Counted from the stretch's first letter, positions 43,520 through 51,506 are shown. The stretch is 64,000 bases of DNA from VAZQ01 sp963821505 (GCA_963821505.1 CAWGEH010000013.1:124001-188000), one strand, 5' to 3'. Made by a program: numbers and translations. Notes: generated by a model not told the origin, from the sequence alone.

Positions 43520-44254
43520 TCAGGATGCATCGAATTCCGATCCTTCAGCGGCGACGGCGGCGAGTTTGTCGGGTGCCACGACGCTGACACCTCCCCGTTC
43601 AAGCCGAACCCACCCGCGCTTGGCCCATGCACGCAGTTGTTTGTTGGTGCTCTCTCGAGACCGGCCGATGATTTGGCTGATTTCGCGTTGGGTGATGGCC
43701 ACTTTCCGTCTGGGCGCAGAACCCTCCTCGGCAGACGTAAGCTGAAGCAGTGTCTTGGCAAGCCGGGTCGGCAGGTTCAGGAACGTAACGTCTTGGACCT
43801 GCTCGCTCGTCCGGCGCAACCGCGAACAAAGAATCTCGATGAACTTGAGGGTCACGTCTGGATGGCCGCTCAGGAACGAAACGAAGTCGCGCCGCTCGAT
43901 AATGACAAGCTCGCAAGCGGACATGGCCGTCGCGTCCGCGGTGCGCGGGCGACCGTCCAGCAAGGCGATCTCCCCAAAAATCTCACCCTCGCGAAAGATG
44001 TTGAGCACAATGTCCTTGCCGTCAGCCGACGCCACGCTGACTTTCACGGCCCCCGAGAGCACCCCCATGAGCCCCGTGCCGGGGTCGCCTTTGACGAAGA
44101 TGGTGGCTCCTCGCGGCACCCTCCGCGTCTTCATATACGAGCCAAGATGCTCGATCACCGCCGGGGGAAGATCGCGGAACAGGGGATGATTGCGGAGAAG
44201 GGACAACTTGTCCCGCGTCCGTTCCGCCGGCTGCTTGCCGCCTGGAATCGACAT
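43520..44254 (-). CDS. Crp/Fnr-family transcriptional regulator
   Basis: A 244-aa regulator: an N-terminal cyclic-nucleotide-binding-type barrel (F-R-D-L-P-P-A-V-I-E-H-L; F-V-K-G-D-P-G-T-G-L-M-G-V-L-S-G; F-G-E-I-A-L-L-D-G-R-P-R-T-A-D-A), a dimer helix, and a C-terminal winged helix-turn-helix T-Q-R-E-I-S-Q-I-I-G-R-S-R-E-S-T-N-K-Q-L. The G-E-I-A-L-L-D-G-x-x-R-T-A-D-A segment fits Crp-like nucleotide binding; no Fnr-type N-terminal cysteine cluster is seen. The start has GGAGGCAACC. It stands alone; target genes are not evident. Confidence 0.92.
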   Translation of the reverse strand: MSIPGGKQPAERTRDKLSLLRNHPLFRDLPPAVIEHLGSYMKTRRVPRGATIFVKGDPGTGLMGVLSGAVKVSVASADGKDIVLNIFREGEIFGEIALLDGRPRTADATAMSACELVIIERRDFVSFLSGHPDVTLKFIEILCSRLRRTSEQVQDVTFLNLPTRLAKTLLQLTSAEEGSAPRRKVAITQREISQIIGRSRESTNKQLRAWAKRGWVRLERGGVSVVAPDKLAAVAAEGSEFDAS

Positions 44255-44617
44255 CAGGGTTGCCTCCTTGTCACAAGCAGATTTGCCTTCGAGCCCCGAC
44301 CGCGCACGGCAAGCGGATTGCCGGAGGCGTCGTCTCAGCAACAGCAGCAGTATAGCCCATAGCCAGCGACCTGAAATTGCACTTTAGCGCTCAATTCTTC
44401 CCTTCGGCAGTGCCGCCATTCCCAACTGAACACCGAGGGCTCCTCAAAGAAGCGAGGTTCTCAAAATAATGCAGCCCGGCAAGGCACATGGATGTGAAGC
44501 ACATCACACGCCTTCATCGGCATATGTACTAACTCTTCCCTTGGTCGTCGGCGGGGTCCTTCAACCCGGCGCCCGCGCGACACGCCCGAATCGAACTCAC
44601 GCGAGCCAAGGTCCGTC
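44255..44617. other. Intergenic region between divergent genes
   Basis: About 360 bases separating the leftward Crp/Fnr gene from the rightward membrane protein. It should hold two promoters; the stretch near 44350-44400 is relatively AT-rich. I saw no clear TTGAT-N4-ATCAA-type box and no supported gene. An imperfect palindromic patch lies at GATGTGAAGCACATC near 44491. Confidence 0.4.
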
Positions 44618-45064
44618 ATGATCACATCGCAAACGCAGTCGCCGGATTTCTCCGAGTCTGTCTCCGACATGATGGATGCACGGCGCGCCGCGCCGGCGTG
44701 GTCCTTGGTCGGCCTCTCGCTCGTATGCCTTTGTACGATGATAGCGGCAGGACTTCTGAGCTCGCACGATTGCCGTATCGAGCCGATCCGGCTCTCGCTC
44801 GGACGCGACTCGGACGTCGCGCTCGCCGCGCCGGCGAACACGCCGTGCACGATCCTGGTACGGGCCGGGAGCGCGGTGGTCGATGACATCAGCGTCGATG
44901 CGCCGCCCGAACGCGGAACCCTCACGCCGCGCGGCCGGACTGGCGTAGTCTATCGACCGCATCCCGGATTCAAGGGTCGCGAAGCGTTCGGTTTCTCGCT
45001 GCACGGCCGATTGAACTCCGCGCGCGCGAGCTCGGTGATTCAGGTGCGAGCGATCGTGGACTAG
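44618..45064 (+). CDS. Membrane-anchored protein with Ig/cadherin-like domain
   Basis: A 148-aa protein with one helix at about residues 28-48 (W-S-L-V-G-L-S-L-V-C-L-C-T-M-I-A-A-G-L-L) and an outer domain of about 95 residues. The end, G-V-V-Y-R-P-H-P-G-F-K-G-R-E-A-F-G-F-S, is the Y-x-P-x-x-G-F-x-G-x-D-x-F pattern of bacterial Ig-like/cadherin repeats. Two cysteines (C-R-I-E-P, P-C-T-I-L) could form a disulfide. The start has CAAGG. Probably a periplasmic structural or binding protein; the partner is unknown. Confidence 0.7.
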   Translation: MITSQTQSPDFSESVSDMMDARRAAPAWSLVGLSLVCLCTMIAAGLLSSHDCRIEPIRLSLGRDSDVALAAPANTPCTILVRAGSAVVDDISVDAPPERGTLTPRGRTGVVYRPHPGFKGREAFGFSLHGRLNSARASSVIQVRAIVD

Positions 45065-45323
45065 ACAAACACAACTTGCGTCCTCGTTCGCGCTTGCACC
45101 CTCCTCCGAACAAGAGGCGCATCCCGATGCGATCGAATCGGGATGCGCTTGCTCGGAAAACTCTTCCTCACCCTTTCCGGAACATGCTGGTGCGTTTCCG
45201 GCGCCGCGCGTCCTGGTTGCATTCGGCGCGTTTGCGCCGACAAAACGTACTGTGAGTTACCTCACCGTCAAAAGGTCGTGTCGATGGCATGGTGCGGGCG
45301 CAAATCAAGCACCGAGGTCGACG

Positions 45324-45653
45324 ATGCAAATGCACCAGATCCGCTACTTCCTGGCACTCTGCGAGGAGCGCAATTTCACGCGTGCGGCCAGACGCAGCGG
45401 CGTCTCGCAGCCGTCGCTGACCAATGCCATCAGCGCACTGGAGCGGGAGCTGGGTGGAATGCTTTTCCAGCGCAGGCCCCTCATCGCCCTCACCGCGCTC
45501 GGCCTCGCGATTGAGCCCTATCTGCAGCGGATCGCGCAAAACGCGGATCATGCGCGCGAAGCCGCGCAGGCGCTGACGGATGCGCGGCCGACGAATTCGG
45601 ACACCCCGACCGTTCATCAAATCGCAGGGAGTTCGCTGTGCTCATCGAGTTGA
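45324..45653 (+). pseudogene. N-terminal piece of a LysR-type regulator
   Basis: The frame opens M-Q-M-H-Q-I-R-Y-F-L-A-L-C-E-E-R-N-F-T-R-A-A with a full LysR helix-turn-helix (V-S-Q-P-S-L-T-N-A-I-S-A-L-E-R-E-L-G-G-M-L-F-Q-R) and the linker helix, then stops at about 109 aa, before the effector domain. LysR proteins are about 300 aa, so two-thirds is missing and the next 250 bases code a different small protein. The helix-turn-helix alone may still bind DNA. The M-x-M-H-Q-x-R-Y-F style is that of the C-terminal remnant at 22801. Confidence 0.75.
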
Positions 45654-45895
45654 TAGCGGCCCCCTTCGTCGTCGCCTACGTTCTTATCGTCGCCCTCGGC
45701 CATGTGCTTCTTGTCGCGGCAATCTACAAGTGCCTGCGCGAGGATTACAGCGGCGGGCGCGGCCGAAAAGCCGTAGCGGACCATATGACCATCATTGAAG
45801 GCGGCATAAAGCGCGCTGTCCGCCCGGTGTATTTCAAGACAGCTTTCAAGCCGCAGAAGCCAAATGCAGGCAGCGTTGGCAGGCTGGTACGTTGA
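45638..45895 (+). CDS. Small membrane protein (85 aa)
   Basis: GTG-started frame overlapping the end of the LysR piece. It has one long hydrophobic segment (L-I-A-A-P-F-V-V-A-Y-V-L-I-V-A-L-G-H-V-L-L-V-A-A-I-Y) and a basic C-terminal half (G-G-R-G-R-K-A-V-A-D-H, K-T-A-F-K-P-Q-K). CAGGGAG precedes the start at usable spacing. It is probably inside-positive with a cytoplasmic tail. No family recognised. Confidence 0.5.
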   Translation: MLIELIAAPFVVAYVLIVALGHVLLVAAIYKCLREDYSGGRGRKAVADHMTIIEGGIKRAVRPVYFKTAFKPQKPNAGSVGRLVR

Positions 45896-46166
45896 GCGGC
45901 GTTCGCCGAAAGCAGGCCCCCGTGCCCGCCTTATCTTCGGATGACGGTGGCGGCCCTCGGGAGTCCCCTACGGGCCCTCCGACGTCCACTCGCGTTGCAG
46001 GAGTGACAGTACTACCTGGGAACTCCGGCTTGCTTGCACCCACACCACCACTGTTACCCCAGCGCCAGGGACTGCTGCTGGCTAAAAGCCAATTTGGCCT
46101 GCCCGAATACTCTTTGAATACAGCCAATCGCCGATTGTCAGCCCGATTGGTGTGCCAAAGCAGATA

Positions 46167-46835
46167 TCACGAAATTCCGAAACGCTGGCCTAGTTCGCGC
46201 GCGCGTTTCTCCGGCATAGACATCGCGAGGGTGCTAGGGCTTACATGTGCCCCCCGCTGCGTCGGAAGCTCCGACGCGGGAAGCAGCTTTACGCCCGAGA
46301 CCTTTTCCTGTCGCAGGATGCTTGCCAAGCGGTCGCCGACAAAACGATATCCGGGCAGCGGCCAGACGATGAAAAGATCGCTTCCATCCCACGCGGTCGC
46401 ATCAATCAGGCGACTAGGCTCCGCTATGGCATAGACTTTGTGAGCGCAGCCCCGACACGATTCTGCCAAAGTGACCCCAGCCGCCGGCGCAGCCCAGCCG
46501 CCCCATCCAGTGACAATGAGCTCGAACAGATCGGGCGGCGTAGCCTCGGTCTTTTTAGAGTACGAGACTCTGGCCGGCATGGCTTCGTATCCGGTGACAC
46601 GATATTTTTGGAAGAGGTCCAATGTTCGTTGCAATACCAATATATTGCTCGACCAGCCGAAGGTGAAATCCTGTACGCCCGCTGGATGGACGATGATTGA
46701 CAGTTCACCGATGCGCTTTCCGCCACGGCGATGACCGTCGCACAGCGGACAGATGATCGGCTCAAACTTTGTATCGGGAGCCCGCCTCGCCAGCCGCGCG
46801 AGTGCGCGCGGCTGAAGTAACCAGAACGAACTCAT
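46167..46835 (-). CDS. Double-CXXCG-type (Gmx_para_CXXCG-like) protein
   Basis: A 222-aa soluble protein with two similar halves. Each has a cysteine pair (C-P-L-C-D-G near residue 29; C-R-G-C-A-H near residue 126) and later an aromatic V-L-Q-R-T-L-D-L-F-Q-K-Y-R-V-T-G-Y-E or L-A-S-I-L-R-Q-E-K-V-S-G-V-K-L-L-P-A stretch. This two-part layout matches the double-CXXCG family first seen in Myxococcus, some members of which act as immunity or partner proteins for neighbouring toxins. Here the motif is imperfect (no glycine after the second pair) and no toxin-like gene is beside it. ATG 46835 preferred to TTG 46847. Confidence 0.6.
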   Translation of the reverse strand: MSSFWLLQPRALARLARRAPDTKFEPIICPLCDGHRRGGKRIGELSIIVHPAGVQDFTFGWSSNILVLQRTLDLFQKYRVTGYEAMPARVSYSKKTEATPPDLFELIVTGWGGWAAPAAGVTLAESCRGCAHKVYAIAEPSRLIDATAWDGSDLFIVWPLPGYRFVGDRLASILRQEKVSGVKLLPASELPTQRGAHVSPSTLAMSMPEKRARELGQRFGIS

Positions 46836-47262
46836 GGCTTTAACCAAGGTATTTGCTTCAGCATAGTATTAATATTACACGCCGACGTCGCCACCGATCG
46901 CGTCGGTCGTGCCAAACCCCAGGACAATGTCCCAGACGACCCCTTCCAGAGATAGATGATCACCGTCGCTGCGAGCAACGGCGGGATGCGGAGTTCGCGA
47001 AAAATTGCGAAAAATGGAAGGCTTGGGCAAAGGCAGACCGCGCGCCTAACGCCCTGACGTTGCGACAGGTTGCGCGGGGGTAATGCGACCTCCCGCGCGG
47101 GCCGGCGGGCCTCGACTCGGCAACACCGAAACGGTGATCATTGCGTAACCTCGAGAGTGCACCTTTTTTAGGCCTCGTAACAAAGTCAAGAGCAGCAACT
47201 TCACCGGGGCATGGCCCGCTCAGCACTCGGCGATCGCAGCACGCACTATGCCAGCGCTGCTT
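46836..47262. other. Gap without a supportable gene
   Basis: About 430 bases between the double-CXXCG gene and the next small membrane gene. Frames on both strands are short and Arg-rich, and none has a ribosome-binding site. The patch near 46860-46890 is AT-rich and may hold the promoter of the double-CXXCG gene. I see no repeats or RNA. Confidence 0.4.
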
Positions 47263-47619
47263 TCAGAACAGCATCGATCCTATTGGCCTCTGCGCGATTT
47301 GGCCGAAGTCCTCGCGCCATGCCTTCAGCGCCGTGCGCTCCTGCTCGATTTCATAGGAGGTGCGGAACCCCAAATGTCGCAGAACTGGGATCGGCGGGCG
47401 CCATCCCTGGATGGCGTGCTGAAAGAGAAACGCCGTTACCAGAACCGGAAGGGCAAGCCAGCGCCGGTCGGCGGTGACGCCCAGAACGACACCTGTCAAC
47501 GCGAGAGCCGAAGCGTTCGCCTCAATGGCGCGCTCGATATCCCACTCCTCGTCCAGTTCGCGCAGCCGGCACGGGATTTCATCGGGGTGCTGGTCGTAGT
47601 GGCGCAGCCGCCGCTCCAT
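47263..47619 (-). CDS. DUF2892-like small membrane protein, N-terminus uncertain
   Basis: 118 aa: M-E-R-R-L-R-H-Y-D-Q-H-P-D-E-I-P-C-R-L-R-E-L-D-E-E-W-D-I-E-R-A-I-E-A-N-A, then two hydrophobic helices (L-T-G-V-V-L-G-V-T; W-L-A-L-P-V-L-V-T-A-F-L-F-Q-H-A-I-Q-G-W) and P-P-I-P-V-L-R-H-L-G-F-R-T. The pair of helices with G-W-x-P-P-x-P resembles DUF2892 proteins. In frame, upstream codons still look coding (H-Q-Q-R-D-Y-R-Q-I-Q-R-D) but lead to no start, while an ATGATG with GAGGAGG lies in another frame near 47690; a frameshift there is likely. The start given is the first in-frame ATG. Confidence 0.65.
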   Translation of the reverse strand: MERRLRHYDQHPDEIPCRLRELDEEWDIERAIEANASALALTGVVLGVTADRRWLALPVLVTAFLFQHAIQGWRPPIPVLRHLGFRTSYEIEQERTALKAWREDFGQIAQRPIGSMLF

Positions 47620-47840
47620 ATCGCGCTGAATTTGCCGGTAATCGCGCTGCTGGTGTGTTCCGGCACTCGACTTCGGGTGGTTGCCATCATGGGCGCCTCC
47701 TCGCCGTCAACGCCGGACAGGGGTTTGAGTTCAGTTGGCCCATTATGGTCCCCGGGTTGCCAAGTGCTCGCCTTGCCGTCATACCTGCCTGTGCTGGCGG
47801 GAAGGCTTGGTACGAATTGGCAAGTAGGGCTCATAAAGGC

Positions 47841-48257
47841 ATGCCTGGCAGGAAGAAAACCGCTGAGCACAGCCCAAACCCCATCGACAAGCACGTTGGC
47901 AGCCGCCTGCGCATGCGCCGCATGATGCTGGGCATGAGCCAGGGGAAACTGGCGGATGCGTTCGGCCTCACATTTCAGCAAGTGCAGAAATACGAGAAAG
48001 GTACCAACAGGATCAGCGCCAGCCGGTTACAGCAGGCGGCGCAGGTTCTGCAGGTCACTGTGCCCTTCTTTTTCGAGGGCGCGCCGGGAGTGCCGGGGAC
48101 ATTCAAGCCGGACGGTAGCGCGCCGTCGCCGGCCTACGTGAGCGAATTCACTTCAAGCTCTGATGGACTTCAGGCTGATCAAAGCATTCATGCGGATCGA
48201 GCATGCCGAGCTGCGCCGCCGGATCGTCGATCTTGTGCAGGAGATCGCATCGTATGA
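47841..48257 (+). CDS. XRE-family DNA-binding protein with one-base insertion near the C-terminus
   Basis: A short regulator: V-G-S-R-L-R-M-R-R-M-M-L-G-M-S-Q-G-K-L-A-D-A-F-G-L-T-F-Q-Q-V-Q-K-Y-E-K-G-T-N-R-I is a clear Cro/CI-type helix-turn-helix (about residues 20-57), followed by L-Q-V-T-V-P-F-F-F-E-G-A-P. As given, the last 30 residues are foreign and end at 48257. In the next frame the family C-terminus, I-K-A-F-M-R-I-E-H-A-E-L-R-R-R-I-V-D-L-V-Q-E-I-A, ends at 48267. One extra base near 48170 explains this. The corrected protein is 141 aa. It resembles rhizobial XRE regulators near quorum or stress genes, but no partner is seen. Confidence 0.85.
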   Translation: MPGRKKTAEHSPNPIDKHVGSRLRMRRMMLGMSQGKLADAFGLTFQQVQKYEKGTNRISASRLQQAAQVLQVTVPFFFEGAPGVPGTFKPDGSAPSPAYVSEFTSSSDGLQADQSIHADRACRAAPPDRRSCAGDRIV

Positions 48258-48304
48258 TGGCGAATGAATCTCGCGATGGCCGCAATACTCGAGTTCCAGC
48301 GCGT

Positions 48305-49267
48305 TCACTCCGCCTTGAAACCCGATGCCTTCACGGCTGCACCCCAAAATCTGGAATCCTCCAACTGGATCTTCGCGAACTCCATGGCCGAGGTGCCGGT
48401 CGGCTCCAATCCAAACCCCAACAACTTTTCCTTCACGTCCGGTGACCGCACCGCGGCAACAATCGCCTCGTTCAGACGCTTGACGACATTCGCCGGCGTC
48501 TTTGCCGGCGCAAACACGCCATACCAGCCATTCGCCACGAGATCGTAGCCACTCTCGCGAAAGGTTGGAACGTTGGAAACGAACGGCGAGCGTTCCTTTC
48601 CGGATGTCGCCACGATGCGTATGCGACCAGCCTTGTGCATCTCGGTCAGGTCGCTGGTCGTCGTGACCACGATTGGAATTTGTCCGGCGATCAGATCAGT
48701 GAGCGCCGAGGCAGAGCCACGATAAGGCACCGGGCGCAGGTCGATCGCGGCGGCACGGGCGAACATCGCGCCGAGAAAGTGCGGCAGCGTTCCAATGGCA
48801 GGGACACCATAATTCGCCTGCTCTGCATTGGCCTTGCACCAGGTTGCGAGTTCCGCGAGCGAGCTTGCGGAAAGCTTCGACCCAACCGCGATTCCAAAAT
48901 CGAACGTCGCGACCTGCGCCACCGGCTGGAAGTCGTTGATCGGATCGTAATCCAACGTCTTGTAGGAGTGCTGGTATACAGCCACGGGAGCGATCGGCGT
49001 CAGCAGCAGGGTCGCTCCGTCAGGCGCCGAATCTCTCACCGCCAGGACCCCGATGCGGCCGGCGCCCCCAGTCAGGTTTTCGACGATGACCGAAGCCTTG
49101 AGGGTCGCACGCATCTTGTCGGCGATCAGCCTTGCCGTCGCATCGCCGGAGCCGCCGGCCGTAAACGGAAAAATGAAGCGGATTGGACGTTCTTGCGCCT
49201 GAGCCGAAGCTATGCAGCCGAGCACCGATGCAAGGAGAATAAAGCCTGTGATGCGGAGTCGACGCAT
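48305..49267 (-). CDS. Orphan Bug/TctC-type periplasmic receptor
   Basis: A 320-aa receptor. Signal peptide R-I-T-G-F-I-L-L-A-S-V-L-G-C-I-A-S-A-Q-A-Q, then I-R-F-I-F-P-F-T-A-G-G-S-G-D-A-T-A-R, V-E-N-L-T-G-G-A-G, P-D-G-A-T-L-L-L-T-P-I-A, Y-G-V-P-A-I-G-T-L-P-H-F-L-G and N-V-P-T-F-R-E-S-G-Y-D-L. The A-Q-A-Q end suggests cleavage there. It is convergent with the XRE gene and has no permease nearby, so it may serve a distant TctAB. It most resembles the receptor at 17614 (P-x-A-V-Y-Q-H-S-Y versus P-x-T-V-Y-P-H-S-F). Start ATG 49267, RBS GGGGGAT. Confidence 0.9.
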   Translation of the reverse strand: MRRLRITGFILLASVLGCIASAQAQERPIRFIFPFTAGGSGDATARLIADKMRATLKASVIVENLTGGAGRIGVLAVRDSAPDGATLLLTPIAPVAVYQHSYKTLDYDPINDFQPVAQVATFDFGIAVGSKLSASSLAELATWCKANAEQANYGVPAIGTLPHFLGAMFARAAAIDLRPVPYRGSASALTDLIAGQIPIVVTTTSDLTEMHKAGRIRIVATSGKERSPFVSNVPTFRESGYDLVANGWYGVFAPAKTPANVVKRLNEAIVAAVRSPDVKEKLLGFGLEPTGTSAMEFAKIQLEDSRFWGAAVKASGFKAE

Positions 49268-49568
49268 TGCCACATCCCCCGTTCGAACGGCCGCCCGGCG
49301 GAAACGATAGCACGATACGTTACGCCTGAAAGCTGGCGGCCGGACCTATCGGTAGCACTCGCGTTCAGTTCAGCCCGGACAGCGCGAGTTGCAAAGGTCA
49401 CGAATCGACGCATGCCATATATCCGCAGCCGAGAGCTACCTGGCCTCGCGCGCCCGATGTCGGTCACCCGATTGGAACCATCCTCTGGTCTCCCGCGTAA
49501 GTAAGGCAGGCTGCGGGTGCGGTTCCATATCGGGGACCGGGCGGGTCGGGCTTTGGGCAGCGCAGCAA
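49268..49568. other. Intergenic region between divergent genes
   Basis: 300 bases between the leftward Bug receptor and the rightward helical-family gene. Frames here are short and lack start signals. The promoters of both genes should lie here. A palindromic patch CCGGGCGG near 49291 is all that stands out. I see no gene. Confidence 0.4.
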
Positions 49569-49793
49569 ATGAAGGCCGCCGACTGTAGACAGCGTGCTGA
49601 TGAATGTCGGGAGATGGCCGAGCACGCTCCAAATCCAGGGACGCGAACGATCCTGATCGACATGGCACGAACGTGGGAGCGGCTGGCGCTCGAAGCCGAG
49701 CACCGGACGGGACGGACCGAAGCGGAGGGCTTCAGTCGAAGGACCGATCAAATGTTACGGCTTCTCAGGCGGTCTCCGCCCGAGGGCGAGTGA
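49569..49793 (+). CDS. Small helical protein, family A copy 1
   Basis: A 74-aa helical protein: A-A-D-C-R-Q-R-A-D-E-C-R-E-M-A-E-H-A, then T-R-T-I-L-I-D-M-A-R-T-W-E-R-L-A-L-E-A-E. It shares with the genes at 51840 and 53392 the pattern (R)-x-x-A-x-(E/D)-C-x-x-(M/L)-A and, after 15-20 residues, (L/W)-x-x-M-A-x-x-W-x-R-(L/I)-A. This looks like a two-helix hairpin. The family is common in Bradyrhizobium-type genomes with unknown function. No strong ribosome-binding site before the ATG. Confidence 0.65.
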   Translation: MKAADCRQRADECREMAEHAPNPGTRTILIDMARTWERLALEAEHRTGRTEAEGFSRRTDQMLRLLRRSPPEGE

Positions 49794-49979
49794 GCCCGCG
49801 TGCGCAAGCGCGGCGGAACCTCGTCGGTGGCGCGCCGACCTGTCGCAGGCCCATTCAGTGGGCCTATCTCCTATCCGCTGTGGCACCGTCTACGTCCATG
49901 CGGGCGAGGCTGTTCGATTGCGGCGCCAGGATCGTTTTCGGTCTGCTGGTCTTTGCGATTCACATCGGCGTCAGCCGGA

Positions 49980-50354
49980 TTAGCCCTTAATCTTCGCGCG
50001 ATTGCCGCGAATATCCCGGAACTCCTTTGGTCCCTTGAGAAGCCTCCGCTTGCGGAGCTGCCGTTCTGCTTCGGTCGCCAAGGGATCGCTCAGGCGGTCG
50101 ATCTCCCGATCCGCCATTTCCGATGCTTTCGCGGCTTTGTTCGTGCGCGCCCGTACCCGTTGGACACTCGCAAGCCCCAGCTCGACAAGCTGACGGATGG
50201 CCTCAGAACGTGTCGTGTCCTTTCCCGTCGCCCATTTGTCGACCGCCGCAATGGCTTCGGGCGTCAGCCGAACCGGAACTGTCTCGCTATACAGCCGGCC
50301 GGCGCCGCGGCCTCTCGATTTTCTATCTGCAGTTCTCTGCTGTTTGGCCATCAT
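49980..50354 (-). CDS. Ribbon-helix-helix-type DNA-binding protein
   Basis: A 124-aa basic protein. A lysine/arginine-rich start is followed by S-E-T-V-P-V-R-L-T-P-E-A-I-A-A-V-D-K-W-A-T-G-K-D-T-T-R-S-E-A-I-R-Q-L-V-E-L-G-L, which has the strand-helix-helix layout and S-E-A-I-R-x-L-V-E-x-G-L of CopG/MetJ-like RHH domains. The C-terminal half is charged helix (E-A-E-R-Q-L-R-K-R-R-L-L-K-G-P-K-E-F-R). RHH proteins of this kind are often antitoxins or plasmid-copy regulators; the partner is not evident. ATG 50354 is one of two adjacent ATGs. Confidence 0.75.
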   Translation of the reverse strand: MMAKQQRTADRKSRGRGAGRLYSETVPVRLTPEAIAAVDKWATGKDTTRSEAIRQLVELGLASVQRVRARTNKAAKASEMADREIDRLSDPLATEAERQLRKRRLLKGPKEFRDIRGNRAKIKG

Positions 50355-50383
50355 GTGACCTGCGTGCTCGTCATTCACCGCGC

Positions 50384-50527
50384 TTATAACGTTGTCCGGA
50401 TATACCAAAAGACCGTCGCGCAATAGACGACGGCAAGGCCGATAAAGGCCAAGGATAGCTGCACGCCGGTCAAAGGCAGCGATGAAATCGTGTACGCAAT
50501 TCCAAAGAAAATCGCCGTGCCGATCAT
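50384..50527 (-). CDS. Small two-helix membrane protein (47 aa)
   Basis: MIGTAIFFGIAYTISSLPLT, then G-V-Q-L-S-L-A-F-I-G-L-A-V-V-Y-C-A-T-V-F-W-Y-I-R-T-T-L: two hydrophobic helices with a short polar turn. The ribosome-binding site is weak. Located 29 bases upstream of the RHH gene on the same strand. Small membrane proteins of this type are numerous in rhizobia. The call is tentative. Confidence 0.5.
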   Translation of the reverse strand: MIGTAIFFGIAYTISSLPLTGVQLSLAFIGLAVVYCATVFWYIRTTL

Positions 50528-50633
50528 CGATGGGATATGAGATAGCACCTACGCGACCTCGCACTCTGTTTGTTCGCCGCACATTGGAAGGCTTGACGCG
50601 CCTCTCAATCCGAAACGGATTCCGGGCAGGGCT

Positions 50634-50867
50634 TTAGTCGCGTGTCACATGCCAGAGGAAGGCCGCGAAGAAGATGACCCCGAGCAAGGCCGATCCGAGC
50701 AGCCAAAGCATCGGCGAAGGCCGAGCATACCAGAGAAGCCCGTTGAGCGAAAACCAAGCCGCGGCTCCAAGCGTGGCAAAAAAGTTGCGCAACGTCGCCC
50801 CCCCGGCATGCCCGAGCTCAAAGTTGGCGCAAATACGCGGGAAGCGGAGCGCCAGCTCCCGAGACAT
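50634..50867 (-). CDS. Small membrane protein (77 aa)
   Basis: M-S-R-E-L-A-L-R-F-P-R-I-C-A-N-F-E-L-G-H-A-G-G, then two hydrophobic helices (F-F-A-T-L-G-A-A-A-W-F-S-L-N-G-L-L-W-Y; L-W-L-L-G-S-A-L-L-G-V-I-F-F-A-A-F-L-W-H). A GTG at 50900 would add 11 residues. It belongs to the cluster of small membrane proteins between 50 and 52 kb. No family or function recognised. Confidence 0.55.
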   Translation of the reverse strand: MSRELALRFPRICANFELGHAGGATLRNFFATLGAAAWFSLNGLLWYARPSPMLWLLGSALLGVIFFAAFLWHVTRD

Positions 50868-51129
50868 TTGGTCACACGACGCGACAGGCCTTATCGACAC
50901 AGGATCCGGCGCGACCTAGGGCACGCACGTGCCGCGCGTTCTTGGAGTGCGGCGAGAGTTTACCGCGGTTGCGCTGGACTTGATCCGCGGCCGCAAGCGC
51001 ATCGGGCCGGTCGCGTTCAGCGGCAAGGCGTTGCATTGCAAGGCTCCAACTGACCGTCCTCGCGACATCATGCGCATTGTCAATGGCGACCGGCCCCCTG
51101 ACACTCGGTGCAACGAGGAGCCGGCCGAC

Positions 51130-51315
51130 ATGCTCATTACCGGACTGGCATTGCTTGCTGCCGCGATTGGAGGTCCATGGTTGGCTTTGCCGCGTAACAG
51201 TCAAGTTCAAGGATTCGTCGGAAATGATTTTGTCGAGCACGTCGTCGCCCTTTCGATCACAGCGAGCGGAGCCGTCGACCTCATATTGTTCTTGGTCGGC
51301 CTGACAGAGAGATGA
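51130..51315 (+). CDS. Small two-helix membrane protein (61 aa)
   Basis: MLITGLALLAAAIGGPWLAL, a polar loop with one acidic patch (F-V-G-N-D-F-V-E-H-V-V-A) and a second helix (G-A-V-D-L-I-L-F-L-V-G-L). GAGGAG lies upstream of the ATG. Its stop overlaps the ATG of the next gene (ATGA), so they are translationally coupled. Probably an operon of paired membrane proteins; function unknown. Confidence 0.6.
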   Translation: MLITGLALLAAAIGGPWLALPRNSQVQGFVGNDFVEHVVALSITASGAVDLILFLVGLTER

Positions 51316-51506
51316 TCGGCAGCATTGGTGGCGTCGTCTTGATCGTTCTGGGGGTCGGAATGATTTTCCTCGGCAGGCCGAGAAATGGCGTCGAGCGGGC
51401 GTTCATACGTTCTTGGCCTCTCTTCGTCGGCTACCTCATCACCTCGCTAGCGCTGATCGTTTTGGGCGTCGCTTGGCTGATCCGCTCCATCGGAATGGCA
51501 TCGTAG
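51312..51506 (+). CDS. Small two-helix membrane protein (64 aa), coupled to the previous gene
   Basis: M-I-G-S-I-G-G-V-V-L-I-V-L-G-V-G-M-I-F-L-G, then a basic loop R-P-R-N-G-V-E-R-A-F-I-R and a second helix (L-F-V-G-Y-L-I-T-S-L-A-L-I-V-L-G-V-A-W-L-I). The ATGA overlap with the 51130 gene indicates coupling. The two may form a small heteromeric complex in the inner membrane. Function unknown. Confidence 0.6.
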   Translation: MIGSIGGVVLIVLGVGMIFLGRPRNGVERAFIRSWPLFVGYLITSLALIVLGVAWLIRSIGMAS

